Source: Clostridiaceae bacterium BL-3
Lineage (GTDB): Bacteria > Bacillota > Clostridia > Clostridiales > Clostridiaceae
Assembly (NCBI GenBank): GCA_902809985.1
Contig: CADDXC010000001.1
Location: forward strand, 1,364,001-1,428,000
Direction of reading: 5' to 3'
DNA: 64,000 bases
A program made the translations under genes and the position numbers. This document shows positions 26,160-35,459 of this stretch, piece by piece. The first letter of the stretch is position 1, and every line of letters starts with the position of its first letter. The notes below the pieces were generated by a model that had not been told where the DNA came from, made no database searches, and worked only from the letters and a program-made list of their open reading frames with translations.

Positions 26160-26825
26160 ATGAACAAAAAAGATATAAAAAAGTATAGAAACATGAGTTA
26201 TTTTATTGATGCTGCTGCACGTATTATTGATGAGGAGGGAATTGAATTTGTTACCATAAGGAAGGTTTCAGATTTGGCGGGATACAATAGTGCTACCCTT
26301 TACCACTACTTTAAAAACCTGGATGAACTTATATTATTTGCTTCAATAAAACATCTTAAAGAATATACCTTAAACTTAGAAAAATATATAGAATCAGCAA
26401 AGGGCAGTATAGAAATATACTATAAAATATGGGAATGTTTTTGTAAATACTCTTTTTTAAACCCTCAAATATATAACAATATTTTTTTTGGAAAACACAA
26501 CGACTCCATACCGCATATAATTCAAGAATATTATTCCATTTTTCCTGAGGAACTGAGTGGAAATTCGAAAGAACTCCTGCCAATGCTTTTGGGCAGTGAT
26601 TTATATACAAGAAATTTAGTATTATTATCAAAAATTCAGTCAGATGGCTATCTAAATGAGTCAGATTTAGATGACGTTAATGAAATGACAATACTGCTAT
26701 ATCATGGGATGCTGATAAAAGTTTTAAATTCAGAAAACCAACTAAAAATAGAAGATATATTACCAAAAACCCTTAGATATATTAAACAGATCTTAAACTC
26801 TTTTATAATAAAGAAAGAAAACTAA
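26160..26825 (+). CDS. TetR-family regulator, probable control of the reductase operon
   Basis: 221 aa from the ATG at 26160, with GGAGGG upstream; the longer frame from 26109 runs through the promoter and is rejected. Residues about 10-55 form the TetR DNA-binding domain (YFIDAAARIIDEEGIEFVTIRKVSDLAGYNSATLYHYFKNLDEL). The rest is an all-helical ligand domain not recognised. It is divergent from the reductase operon, with a strong palindrome between them. The ligand may be the operon's substrate or a relative; that is inference. A long inverted repeat follows. Confidence 0.88.
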   Translation: MNKKDIKKYRNMSYFIDAAARIIDEEGIEFVTIRKVSDLAGYNSATLYHYFKNLDELILFASIKHLKEYTLNLEKYIESAKGSIEIYYKIWECFCKYSFLNPQIYNNIFFGKHNDSIPHIIQEYYSIFPEELSGNSKELLPMLLGSDLYTRNLVLLSKIQSDGYLNESDLDDVNEMTILLYHGMLIKVLNSENQLKIEDILPKTLRYIKQILNSFIIKKEN

Positions 26826-26855
26826 AACTCTATGTTCAAATTAATTACAATTTCC

Positions 26856-26898
26856 TATGTGCCAAAAATATCTCCAAACAGAATATTTTTGGCACATA
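26856..26898 (+). terminator. Long perfect inverted repeat after the TetR gene
   Basis: TATGTGCCAAAAATAT (26856-26871) pairs perfectly with ATATTTTTGGCACATA (26883-26898), 16 bp with an 11-base loop, 31 bases after the TetR stop. Probable terminator, though the U-run lies within the arm rather than after it. No gene is seen from here to 27029. Confidence 0.65.
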
Positions 26899-27029
26899 CA
26901 TTCTTCTATTATTCAATTTTTTCTTCATACATATGGAGCCCAAAAATCCACAAATACCGGCATATCATTTGCAAAAAAACTTTTTACGTATTTTTAGTCT
27001 TTATCTTTTTTATTTAATTTAATATTTTA

Positions 27030-27457
27030 TCAGAATTTATCATCTTTTCTACCTAATTTACACCATCTTTTGCAGAGATTAGCTTTTTTATTACAAATAA
27101 CTTTATCCAAACCGCAGGAAGGGCAGACATATTTGTCTTCTTCTTTTTTTATTTCATATACGTTGCCACAATTAAAACATTTAAATTTGCAGAATACAGG
27201 CCTGTAGTTTCCTCCACTTATCCTTATTGAATTTCCCTGTGTCAAAGCAACAGCTGTTTTTTCTCTTGCACTATCTATTATATTTTGAAAAGTCTGTCTG
27301 GACACATGCATTCTTTCAGCACATTCTTCTTGATTTAATTTTTCAATATCTTTCAGTCTCATTGCTTCAAGTTCCTCAACTTTTATTACTATATCTTTTA
27401 TTTAGCATTTTTTCTACCTGCTGGTATAAAATAAGTATATTCTGGTAACTTTTCCAT
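27030..27457 (-). pseudogene. DUF134-family HTH/zinc-ribbon regulator gene with a frameshift
   Basis: From the ATG at 27457 the frame reads MEKLPEYTYFIPAGRKNAK and meets a stop near 27400. Another frame continues DIVIKVEELEAMRLKDIEKLNQEECAERMHVSRQTFQNIID, the DUF134 HTH, then a zinc ribbon (CFNCG...CPSCG) to 27030. Together these give one normal long-form DUF134 protein of about 140 aa interrupted by one shift in the AAATAAAAG run near 27397-27403. The intact downstream frame alone begins at an internal methionine (27362) without a ribosome site. True mutation or a sequencing error in a homopolymer cannot be told apart here. Confidence 0.7.
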
Positions 27458-27581
27458 TCTTTTATAAAGGAGTGTAAACCATAATAAATAATTTCGATAA
27501 AATGAACGCTTTAGAATTTGAAAAAAACTTCAAGAAATTAAAGAAAAAAGAAAATTTGTATTAAATATTGTACTCATTAAT

Positions 27582-28400
27582 TTAGAGAGCCATAAAAAAT
27601 ATCCTTACTCCTACAAGAGCTAAAGCAGCTGCAAGGCTTCTAATTATTGTCGCTCCATGAATTTTTTGTGAAATTCTAGCGCCTAATTGTGCTCCGAATA
27701 ATACACCAATTGATAACGCAACAGTTTGAATTACGCCAGATTGAAGTGCTCCGTCTACTATATGAACTATCGTTCCTGATAGTGACATCGCTGCCAGGAC
27801 AAAATGTGATGTGGCGGTTGCAATATGAACCGGATAATTTAATACGTTAATAAGTATTGGAACATGTATTATTCCACCTCCTATTCCTAAAAAACTAGAT
27901 ATAAGGCCTACAAAAACACTTAAAATAATCCCAACAATAGGATTATATGAAAATGTATGTTTTACTCCTTCAATATCTATTACTGTTCTTGTAACATATC
28001 CCTTCTTAACTACTATATTGCTTTTCATTGCTTCCTTTTTCGTTCTCACCATTAAGAACACTGACACAATAACCAATATCACACCAAATATTCCATTGAA
28101 AATGCGCCTTTGTACATATGATGTTATAATTGATCCTATTATTGATCCCGGAAGTGCTGCAATTGCAAACATTATCCCGGATTTATAATCTATACGTTTC
28201 ATCCTAGAGTAAGCAAAAGAACCAGATAATGCATTAAAAAATACAACTGCCAAAGAAATGCTAGTTATAGTATCTGGGCTTTTGTCAGGATACAACAACA
28301 ACAATATAGGTACAAGTATGAAACCTCCACCAGCACCAATTAAAGTTCCAAATGCTCCAACGAGGAATCCCAGAGGAGTTAGCCATAAGAATTGTATCAA
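27582..28400 (-). CDS. TauE/SafE-family membrane permease
   Basis: 272 aa with about eight hydrophobic helices in two repeats, each opening with the family pattern GxGGGxxxVPxL (FGTLIGAGGGFILVPILLLL near residue 17; FLGIGGGIIHVPILINV near 170). Family members are thought to export sulfite or sulfoacetate-type anions. A sulfite reductase operon lies 3-6 kb away, which makes sulfur anions plausible but not proven. The start is TTG at 28400 with AGAAGGG nine bases upstream. Stands alone. Confidence 0.88.
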   Translation of the reverse strand: MIQFLWLTPLGFLVGAFGTLIGAGGGFILVPILLLLYPDKSPDTITSISLAVVFFNALSGSFAYSRMKRIDYKSGIMFAIAALPGSIIGSIITSYVQRRIFNGIFGVILVIVSVFLMVRTKKEAMKSNIVVKKGYVTRTVIDIEGVKHTFSYNPIVGIILSVFVGLISSFLGIGGGIIHVPILINVLNYPVHIATATSHFVLAAMSLSGTIVHIVDGALQSGVIQTVALSIGVLFGAQLGARISQKIHGATIIRSLAAALALVGVRIFFMAL

Positions 28401-28500
28401 TTTAAAAAACCCTTCTTTCTGCCATAATTATTAAGACCTATTATTTGAAATATAAGAATGTACCCCTAGAAATTCGGACACTAAAATAACCAAAAACTCA

Positions 28501-29106
28501 TTATAATATTTCAACAGCTTTTTTTGCCAGTGAATCAGCTAGATCATTATACTTATCTTCGCCTGAATGAGCCTTGATTTTCTTAAATTTTATCTCTATC
28601 CTTTTCATATATTTTTGCATAAAATCCCTGTAGTCCTTAGTAAGAATCTTATTAGCCTTCCACTCGCCTGTGGCCCAACATTCAATGCCCTTGTAATCAT
28701 ATGCAATAACTACACTTGTAAAATCATTTGCCAATGCCAGTTCAACAGCTTTCAAAGCTCCCCTTATCTCACCAAATACATTTCTACTTTCAATCATATC
28801 GCTGATTCTAAATGCTCCCAGATCCTTAAAGAGTACAGCATCATTTTTTACCATAACCACGCCATACCCAGCTATCTTCTTACTATCATTATAGGAACCA
28901 TCCACATACGCATAGAGAACATCTTCTTCACATGTATTTCGAGGTAAATCAGCCCTATCCTGATTTAAAAATTTAAGTGCAGAATCATAATCCTTAAATT
29001 TCTTGTATACAGCTCCGGAAAAACCTTTGATCTGTATTTCACAATCTTCCCAATTATCAAATATACCCGTATTTTTTCCCTGTTTTACGGCATAAAAATT
29101 TGGCAT
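28501..29106 (-). CDS. rnhA: Ribonuclease HI with N-terminal hybrid-binding domain
   Basis: 201 aa. Residues 3-45 (FYAVKQGKNTGIFDNWEDCEIQIKGFSGAVYKKF) form the caulimovirus-viroplasmin-like domain that binds RNA/DNA hybrids. The RNase H domain has its acidic residues: D in AYVDGSYN, E in NVFGEIRGA, D in IAYDYKG and D in DLADSLAKKA. It removes RNA from hybrids such as R-loops and Okazaki primers. AGGAGG precedes the start. This two-domain form is common in clostridia. Confidence 0.95.
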   Translation of the reverse strand: MPNFYAVKQGKNTGIFDNWEDCEIQIKGFSGAVYKKFKDYDSALKFLNQDRADLPRNTCEEDVLYAYVDGSYNDSKKIAGYGVVMVKNDAVLFKDLGAFRISDMIESRNVFGEIRGALKAVELALANDFTSVVIAYDYKGIECWATGEWKANKILTKDYRDFMQKYMKRIEIKFKKIKAHSGEDKYNDLADSLAKKAVEIL

Positions 29107-29221
29107 TCAACAGATACCTCCTTTTCTCTTGCTTGTGTAAATTCATGAAACCATTATATCATATATTTTAATTGCATCTAAATGCATACTATTTAACAAT
29201 AAAAAAACTCAGAAACAGAAA

Positions 29222-29875
29222 TTATTTGATAAAATCAATAAGTTCCATAGGCCTTCCAATAAGAGCCTTTGCTCCATTTTTTAACAGTTCATCAGCTTTT
29301 CTAAATCCCCAGGTAATACCTATGGCATACATACCAGCACCATTAGCTGTTTTCATATCCACACCTGAATCCCCAAGATAAAGATAGCTCGGAGGTGAAA
29401 TCTTTGAAAGTCTGGATATCTCCAGTGCTGCAGAAGGATCCGGCTTCTTAGGAATACCTGCCCGTGAACCGAGAACATAGTTAAATTTTTTCATTCCGAA
29501 AAATTTGTCAATTATTATCTTTGTAAAATTATCAGGTTTATTTGAAAGTACCGACATGTTAATTTTCAAAAAATAAAGCTCGTCCAATAGTTCGTTTATT
29601 CCGCTGTACGGTTTTGTCAGTTCATGCCACCTTTTATTATATTCATCTATAAATTCTGCCAAGCACAGTTTCACCATTTCATCATTTGAATTATTTTCTG
29701 GCAGAGCCCTCAATACCAATTTCTCAATACCATTTCCAACAAAATATTTATATTTTTCCACGTCATGTACAGGAAATCCATGCTTAATCAATACAGTATT
29801 CATTGAATTAGCCATATCATCAAGTGTATTTAAAAGCGTACCATCAAGATCAAAGATAACTCCAGAATAACTCAT
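29222..29875 (-). CDS. HAD-family phosphatase, phosphoglycolate phosphatase-like
   Basis: 217 aa. Motif I is FDLDGTLLNTLDD (residues 8-20), motif II SVLSNKPDNFT, lysine in SRAGIPKKPDPS and motif III YLGDSGVDMKTANGAG. The small helical cap between residues 15 and 85 is of the C1 type, as in Gph and PpaX. It hydrolyses small phosphate esters; phosphoglycolate from oxidative DNA damage is the classical substrate and fits the DNA-repair neighbours (nfo, ogt). Substrate is inferred. AAAGGAG precedes the ATG. Confidence 0.9.
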   Translation of the reverse strand: MSYSGVIFDLDGTLLNTLDDMANSMNTVLIKHGFPVHDVEKYKYFVGNGIEKLVLRALPENNSNDEMVKLCLAEFIDEYNKRWHELTKPYSGINELLDELYFLKINMSVLSNKPDNFTKIIIDKFFGMKKFNYVLGSRAGIPKKPDPSAALEISRLSKISPPSYLYLGDSGVDMKTANGAGMYAIGITWGFRKADELLKNGAKALIGRPMELIDFIK

Positions 29876-29917
29876 AATCAGCTCTCCTTTTATTTACATT
29901 TTGCTCATAATCACCAG

Positions 29918-30754
29918 TCACTGCCATGTGTAAGATTCTCTCAGCATTTTAATTTCTCTTGCATAACCCGGCAGTTCATTGGGAGTTTCTAAAAAGAATG
30001 GAAGATGGCACAACCTTGGGTGATTTATAATTCTTACAATGGCTTCTTTCCCGATAAAACCCTGCCCAATTTTCTCATGGCGATCCTTATGACTTGAAAA
30101 TGAGTTTTTACTGTCATTTAAATGTATTGCCTTGAGTTTATCCAATCCGATTATTCTGTCAAATTCATCTATAATACCATCCAAATTATTTACAACGTCA
30201 TATCCCGCATCGTAGACATGGCAGGTATCAAGACATACACCCATTTTATCAGAAAGTGCAACTCTATCTAATATACACTTTAATTCTTCAAAACTCCTCC
30301 CAATTTCTGTGCCCTTTCCTGCCATTGTTTCAAGTAGAACAGTGGTAGTCTGCTCAGGTATCAATATGGAATTAAGCATATCTACAATGTACTTTATTCC
30401 AACCTGAACCCCCTGCTTCACATGACTCCCTGGGTGAAAATTATATAGATTATGGGGCAAATACTCCATTCTTTTCAAATCATCCTTCATAGTTTCAGAT
30501 GCAAATTCCCTAGTTTTTTCATTTGCAGAACAAGCATTTAAAGTGTAAGGTGCATGAGCCATAACCACAGAGATTTTATTCTCCTGCATAATTTTTAAAA
30601 GTTCATTTATATCTTCAGGATCAATTTTTTTAGCCTTTCCTCCCCTTGGATTGCGGGTAAAAAATTGAAATGTATTGGCCCCTATCTCAAGTGCTGTTTT
30701 TCCCATTGCTTCATAACCCTTGGCAGCTGATAAATGACAACCTATATTCAACAT
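29918..30754 (-). CDS. nfo: Endonuclease IV (AP endonuclease)
   Basis: 278 aa from the ATG at 30754, with GGAGG nine bases upstream; a frame to 30769 includes the upstream gene's stop region and is rejected. The zinc-ligand motifs are visible: [51 protein letters not shown] and HLNDSKN...[11 protein letters not shown]. It cuts DNA at abasic sites and some oxidised bases. It begins 14 bases downstream of ogt, so the two DNA-repair genes are probably one transcript. Confidence 0.96.
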   Translation of the reverse strand: MLNIGCHLSAAKGYEAMGKTALEIGANTFQFFTRNPRGGKAKKIDPEDINELLKIMQENKISVVMAHAPYTLNACSANEKTREFASETMKDDLKRMEYLPHNLYNFHPGSHVKQGVQVGIKYIVDMLNSILIPEQTTTVLLETMAGKGTEIGRSFEELKCILDRVALSDKMGVCLDTCHVYDAGYDVVNNLDGIIDEFDRIIGLDKLKAIHLNDSKNSFSSHKDRHEKIGQGFIGKEAIVRIINHPRLCHLPFFLETPNELPGYAREIKMLRESYTWQ

Positions 30755-30768
30755 AATTACTACCTCCA

Positions 30769-31242
30769 TTAAAGTGCTGCATTTACATTTTCTATTTTTA
30801 GAAGTTTCTTTTTTAAATCCAATCCTCCGGCATAACCTGTTAAATCTCCATTGGAACCTATAACACGGTGGCAGGGAATAAAAATTGGAATAGGATTCCT
30901 GTTATTTGCCATTCCCACCGCCCTGCAAGCTTTTTCATTACCTATATACGTAGCTATTTCCTTGTAGCTGCGAGTTTCACCATAGGGAATTTCCTCAAGT
31001 GCCTTCCACACTTTTTTTTGAAATTCCGTACCTGTAGGTGCCAGGGGCAGATCAAACAATTTCCTATTCCCATTAAAATACTCCTCAAGCTCCAGATATG
31101 CTTTTTTCAACAGAGGTGTTTCTTCAACAATATCATATTTTTCGCTAAAACTATTTTCAAAATACAGATTTGTAATGGCCTTTTTATTTTCGGCAATTCC
31201 TATTCTGCCTATTGCAATATCATAATAAAATATATTACTCAT
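30769..31242 (-). CDS. ogt: Methylated-DNA-protein-cysteine methyltransferase
   Basis: 157 aa from the ATG at 31242 with TGGAG upstream. The acceptor site [20 protein letters not shown] is intact (cysteine about residue 124), and the recognition helix region [24 protein letters not shown] precedes it. It takes the methyl group from O6-methylguanine onto its own cysteine. The N-terminal domain lacks the metal-binding Ada part, so it is a repair-only form. Followed by nfo. Confidence 0.95.
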   Translation of the reverse strand: MSNIFYYDIAIGRIGIAENKKAITNLYFENSFSEKYDIVEETPLLKKAYLELEEYFNGNRKLFDLPLAPTGTEFQKKVWKALEEIPYGETRSYKEIATYIGNEKACRAVGMANNRNPIPIFIPCHRVIGSNGDLTGYAGGLDLKKKLLKIENVNAAL

Positions 31243-31334
31243 ATTTTTTCTCCATTTTAATAAATTTGCGTTTTTTCTAAACACAGTATATCACAAATCT
31301 GTATTTTTTCATAAATTCAAATTTAATTATTGAT

Positions 31335-32348
31335 CTATTTTACAGTTAAATGTTTTTCAAGAGGTTTCACATGGATGTTGCTTCTGTATTCTGTTTCAGT
31401 CCAATTGATATGCTCGGCAATGAAAGCTTCCGGATTCAATGTAACGCCTTCAAGCATAAACTCCTTAAATTTTTCATATCCTGCTCTGTCTATCAAATGG
31501 CCTCCGTGAATATAAACAGGCTTTCCACCAAGTACCCATTCTGAAAACCTGGGCCAATTCGACATTATTGCCAGTACACTTTCTTCAGTCAGCCAGTTTG
31601 CAAACATCTTTCCCATCCTTGGATACTGTTTTCCTGTCCTCCCACCGAGAATTATCTTATAAAAGTCCTTATCCGGCCTGCGCCATGCCCCTGTTGGACA
31701 TGCAATGACACATTCCCCGCACCCTACACAACAGCATGTATCCTTGTCTATTTTACCTCTGTCGTTAAGTGACAGTACCCGGGTCACAGCTTTTTCACAT
31801 TTTCTCATACAGGCTCCGCAGCCAATACACCTGTCCATATCGTAAATGGGCTTGGTGCATCCTATTATGCCAAAATCCTGAAAATGTGCTTTACCGCAAT
31901 CATTAGGACATCCTGATACTGATATCTTGATATGATATGGATTGGGATAAATTATCTTCTCCAGTTTCTGGGTATTGACATTGGCTTTGATACAATGTGT
32001 TTCCCCAATACAAGCCATTATATTTCTAGGTGCAATATAAGGGTAACCTTTGCCGGTTTCTATATTCACACCGCACATTTCATGTTCTATTGCATCTAAA
32101 TAAGGCTGTATAAATCTGTTTACAGCAGGAACATCTTTTGCCTTTATTCCCGGAGCATTTAGAGTCTGCCTCACTCCCAAATGAAAATAACCATTCCCCC
32201 AGGTTTTACATACATGTTGAATGACATCCAACCATTTTGAGTCTATAAGTCCACCAGGCACACGCAATTGAAGCATAAACTCTCCAGGTACTTTTGACTG
32301 GCGAAAACAGTTATTCCTTAACTTATTTACATTACAATCTTCTACCAC
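31335..32348 (-). CDS. asrC: Anaerobic sulfite reductase, siroheme subunit C
   Basis: 337 aa. The siroheme/[4Fe-4S] site appears as ACIGETHCIKANVNT and SGCPNDCGKAHFQD, followed by two ferredoxin-type clusters (CIGCGACMRKC and CVGCGECVIACP). It reduces sulfite to sulfide with electrons from AsrA and AsrB. The start is GTG at 32348, with AGGAGG upstream, 12 bases after asrB. Third gene of asrABC. Confidence 0.95.
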   Translation of the reverse strand: MVEDCNVNKLRNNCFRQSKVPGEFMLQLRVPGGLIDSKWLDVIQHVCKTWGNGYFHLGVRQTLNAPGIKAKDVPAVNRFIQPYLDAIEHEMCGVNIETGKGYPYIAPRNIMACIGETHCIKANVNTQKLEKIIYPNPYHIKISVSGCPNDCGKAHFQDFGIIGCTKPIYDMDRCIGCGACMRKCEKAVTRVLSLNDRGKIDKDTCCCVGCGECVIACPTGAWRRPDKDFYKIILGGRTGKQYPRMGKMFANWLTEESVLAIMSNWPRFSEWVLGGKPVYIHGGHLIDRAGYEKFKEFMLEGVTLNPEAFIAEHINWTETEYRSNIHVKPLEKHLTVK

Positions 32349-32360
32349 AATTCTTACCTC

Positions 32361-33164
32361 CTAATCAACGAGCTTTTTTCCTATCGTATAATTGAAAATA
32401 GGCCCATCCAAACACACATATGTTTCATCAATCCTACAATGTCCACATTTTCCAATGGCACAAGACATTTTTCTCTCAAAGGACATCCAAATTTTATCTT
32501 CCGGTATTCCATTTTTTAGCAGTTTTTTTCCAACAAACTTCATCATAACAGGAGGTCCCACTACCAGACATTCATAATTTCCAGCAAATTGTTGAAAAGG
32601 TATTTCCTCGATAAGATCAGTTACCATCCCCTTGTTCCAGTCTTTATAGTCTTCACCATCCAGAGTATAAAAAGTATGAAAGTATTTTTCAGCCTTCCAT
32701 TTTTTCAATTCATCTGCAAACAAAACGCTCTGTGAATTTTTAAACCCGAGGATCAAGTAAACCTCTTCGGCATAATTCTGGTCATCATATAGAGCATTGA
32801 TCAAGCTTTTAACTGGCGAAACTCCTGTTCCTCCGGCTATAATCACAACATTTTTATCTTTAAGACAACCTACAGGCCATCCATTGCCATAACATCCCCT
32901 GAGGAAAACATAATCTCCCTCTTTCAAATTGAAAAGTTCATCAGTTACCTTTCCAACTTTTCTGATAGTAAAATCCGCATAACTCTCTCCAAAACCACTT
33001 ATGGAAATTGGAGCTTCTCCAAATTTAGGAATTGAGATCTGCATAAACTGTCCATGCTGAATGGGCATATGGTTTTCCACACGAAAAGTCCACTCGCTTT
33101 CTGTCTGGGGCAGTATTCTCAATATCTTATGTGCTTCCGGCCTAATTGGATTATTTAACATCAT
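32361..33164 (-). CDS. asrB: Anaerobic sulfite reductase, flavin/NADH subunit B
   Basis: 267 aa from the ATG at 33164; AGGAGGG is suitably placed for this or the next ATG. The ferredoxin reductase-like fold shows the FAD segment (FMQISIPKFGEAPISISG), the NAD-binding VVIIAGGTGVSPVKSL, and a C-terminal 2Fe-2S cysteine group CAIGKCGHCRIDETYVCLDGP as in PyrK/AsrB. It takes electrons from NADH. It overlaps the end of asrA by 14 bases. Confidence 0.95.
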   Translation of the reverse strand: MMLNNPIRPEAHKILRILPQTESEWTFRVENHMPIQHGQFMQISIPKFGEAPISISGFGESYADFTIRKVGKVTDELFNLKEGDYVFLRGCYGNGWPVGCLKDKNVVIIAGGTGVSPVKSLINALYDDQNYAEEVYLILGFKNSQSVLFADELKKWKAEKYFHTFYTLDGEDYKDWNKGMVTDLIEEIPFQQFAGNYECLVVGPPVMMKFVGKKLLKNGIPEDKIWMSFERKMSCAIGKCGHCRIDETYVCLDGPIFNYTIGKKLVD

Positions 33165-34209
33165 CAATTCCCTCCTCTTGCTTTATTTCTTCTATAGCCT
33201 TGGACAACTTGTTCAATGTTTCAGGATAGCTTATAAGTTCAGGGCATCTAGCTGAACATCTTCCACACCCTACACACATAGGTCCTGTATGAAATCTGGC
33301 ACCATGCCCATATACCTTGTGTAGAATTTTATAGCGATATTTCTCAGAAGTTTTAGTCCTGAAGGAATGCCCGCCGGCTACCTTGTCAAATTCATCCAGC
33401 ATACAGGAGGAACAAGTTCTTCTTCTCTCTCCCACCTGTTCATTTTGTGAATAAACTATATCCGTGGTTTCAAAGCACGTACAGGTACTGCAGGCAACCG
33501 TGCAAGAACCACAGGCAATACATCTGTCATCAAACTCATCCCACATTGGATGCTTCTTTAATTTATTTGCAATAACGATATTATCAATTACAGGATAGTT
33601 TATTTTGAGTTCATTTTCCTTGGGAAACTTAATCTTGTAGTCAGATAATTGGCGATTTTTAAAATATGCGTTAAAATCATTATCTACTACCTCAACATAG
33701 ACATTCTCACCGAAGGATACTGCAATAGAGTGCATGTCAGTTATATTTGCACCTACACTGCAGCAAAAGCAGCCATCAAATTGATCTTTGCACTCCATCA
33801 ATGCAAACTTTATTCTATCCCTTTTTCTCTTGTAAAAATAATCTTCTATATCACCATTTTTCAAATAGATCTGATCCTGAATTTTTATTGAATTTATATC
33901 ACATGCCCTACCAAAGACCAAAATGTCCTTTTCACCCTTCATCTTACTCTCCCTGTATTCATCTTCTGTAAAATAAAACAAAGTCTGCGTGATTGGAGTG
34001 AGGACTTCCTTCATAGGATAGGTAGAACGCTCAGCATATTCTATTTCTTCATATCTATATACCGGCCTATATAAAATTAAATCCTGTTTTGCATATCTTC
34101 CTCCTCCGCGAACTCGTACCGGGGCATAGATAATATATTTTTGTTCCAATTCAGTAAATAATTCATCCATGTCCTCTGCTTTGAGCCGGTAAGTTTTTGA
34201 GGTTTTCAT
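33151..34209 (-). CDS. asrA: Anaerobic sulfite reductase, iron-sulfur subunit A
   Basis: 352 aa. Two four-cysteine sets are seen: CIACGSCTVACSTCTCFE (about residues 232-249) and CVGCGRCSARCPE (about 315-327), typical of AsrA and hydrogenase beta-type subunits. It moves electrons between AsrB and AsrC. AAAGGATG precedes the ATG at 34209. First gene of the operon; a perfect 16-bp palindrome lies 30 bases upstream and a LysR-family gene is divergent. Confidence 0.94.
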   Translation of the reverse strand: MKTSKTYRLKAEDMDELFTELEQKYIIYAPVRVRGGGRYAKQDLILYRPVYRYEEIEYAERSTYPMKEVLTPITQTLFYFTEDEYRESKMKGEKDILVFGRACDINSIKIQDQIYLKNGDIEDYFYKRKRDRIKFALMECKDQFDGCFCCSVGANITDMHSIAVSFGENVYVEVVDNDFNAYFKNRQLSDYKIKFPKENELKINYPVIDNIVIANKLKKHPMWDEFDDRCIACGSCTVACSTCTCFETTDIVYSQNEQVGERRRTCSSCMLDEFDKVAGGHSFRTKTSEKYRYKILHKVYGHGARFHTGPMCVGCGRCSARCPELISYPETLNKLSKAIEEIKQEEGIDDVK

Positions 34210-34238
34210 TTTAATTACATCCTTTCTTTAATATCTCG

Positions 34239-34254
34239 TGTAGCATATGCTACA
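34239..34254. promoter_or_regulatory. Palindrome between asrA and the LysR gene
   Basis: TGTAGCATATGCTACA is a perfect 16-bp palindrome, 30 bases before asrA and 171 bases before the LysR start. Probable operator for asr control; the binding protein is unproven. Confidence 0.55.
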
Positions 34255-34424
34255 TGGATTGATTTTCTTTAACTAAATTATTTTATAAACATTACAAAAC
34301 AGGTATTGGCCAATTCCCTATATGAAAATTATATTCCTTGCTATTTCTTTTGTAAAATGCTAAACTTATTATAATTTCATATCTTTTTATCTATGTATTT
34401 TTGTACAAAAAGGGAGGAACATCT

Positions 34425-35327
34425 ATGACAATAAGAGATCTGGAAATTTTTGTTGCCGTAGCAGAAAATGGGAAAATAGGATCGGCTGCAAAAAAACTTT
34501 ATATATCTCAGCCCACTGTCAGCCACGTTATCTCCCAAATTGAGAAAGAATATCATGTAAAACTATTCGATAGGCTTTCTAGAAAATTATATATTACGGA
34601 AGTGGGAAAAGAATTTTTAAACTACGCAAGACATATCCTTGCAAATTTTCACGCAATGGAGAATTATCTACATCACGCTTCCGAACAAATATGTCTTCAT
34701 ATAGGTGCCTCACTTACTGTTGGGAGCTTTTTTCTAGGTGATATCATCTCCAAATTTGAAGAAAAATATCCTAAAATTCGTATTCGTGTATACATAGACA
34801 ACTCTAAAAACATAATACAAAAGATCTTTGACGGAACTCTTGATATAGCTGTAATAGAGGGATTTGTAAATTCAAAAGACATTATAGCCGACGAGGTTTA
34901 CCAAGATGAAATGGTTTTGATCTGCGGCAAAAATCACCCCTTTGCTTCAAAAAAATCCATTCATCTATCCGATTTGAAAAATAGAGACTGCGTATTGCGT
35001 GAAGAAGGTTCCGGTACCAGAGATTTTCTGATTAACCTAACAGAAGGCAGGGGAATACCCATTATAAAAAAATGGGTTTGCCATAGTTCAGATTCCATAA
35101 TCAACATAGTAGCCGCTGGACAGGGTGTATCAGTTTTATCCAAGAGTCTATTAATTCATCAAGATAATGTAGTACAGATTCCCATAGAGGATCTTTCACT
35201 ATATAGGAGTTTTAAAATAATTTATCATAAAGATAAATACATTTCTTCTGCCCTTAAAAAATTGATTGCAGAAATAAAAAAGTTATTCAATTCTGCTTCT
35301 TCAAAAAACAATGAATTCAATCAGTAA
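34425..35327 (+). CDS. LysR-family regulator, divergent from asrABC
   Basis: 300 aa from the ATG at 34425 (GGGAGG upstream). Residues 1-60 are the LysR winged HTH (MTIRDLEIFVAVAENGKIGSAAKKLYISQPTVSHVISQIE) and residues about 90-295 the substrate-binding-like effector domain (IGASLTVGSFFLGDIISKFEEKYPKIRIRVYIDNS). This subgroup includes CysL/CbbR-like regulators. Its head-to-head position with the sulfite reductase operon suggests control of sulfur metabolism; the effector is not known. Confidence 0.9.
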   Translation: MTIRDLEIFVAVAENGKIGSAAKKLYISQPTVSHVISQIEKEYHVKLFDRLSRKLYITEVGKEFLNYARHILANFHAMENYLHHASEQICLHIGASLTVGSFFLGDIISKFEEKYPKIRIRVYIDNSKNIIQKIFDGTLDIAVIEGFVNSKDIIADEVYQDEMVLICGKNHPFASKKSIHLSDLKNRDCVLREEGSGTRDFLINLTEGRGIPIIKKWVCHSSDSIINIVAAGQGVSVLSKSLLIHQDNVVQIPIEDLSLYRSFKIIYHKDKYISSALKKLIAEIKKLFNSASSKNNEFNQ

Positions 35328-35379
35328 AATATTTGTTGAGCCATTTTCAAAAGTCAATCAAGAAGATCATTTTTTTCCA

Positions 35380-35437
35380 TTGACAGAAATATAAATATTG
35401 TATATACTGTGTATATATTAATATATACAGTATATAT
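35380..35437 (+). promoter_or_regulatory. Promoter and overlapping operator of the GntR-ABC operon
   Basis: TTGACA (35380-35385) and TATACT (35403-35408) are 17 bases apart, a near-consensus promoter. A near-perfect inverted repeat (TATATACTGT ... ACAGTATATA, 35401-35437) covers the -10 box and start, which fits self-repression by the YtrA-type GntR protein encoded first. Confidence 0.75.
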
Positions 35438-35459
35438 GATCTTCAAAGGAGTACTACCA

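Noticed and set aside
26832-27017. 61-residue plus-strand frame after the TetR gene
   Set aside because: It runs through a perfect 16-bp inverted repeat, has no ribosome site and a low-complexity composition.
27502-27564. 20-residue plus-strand frame MNALEFEKNFKKLKKKENLY
   Set aside because: AAAGGAG lies too far upstream of its ATG, the peptide matches nothing I know, and it ends at once; at most a gene relic.
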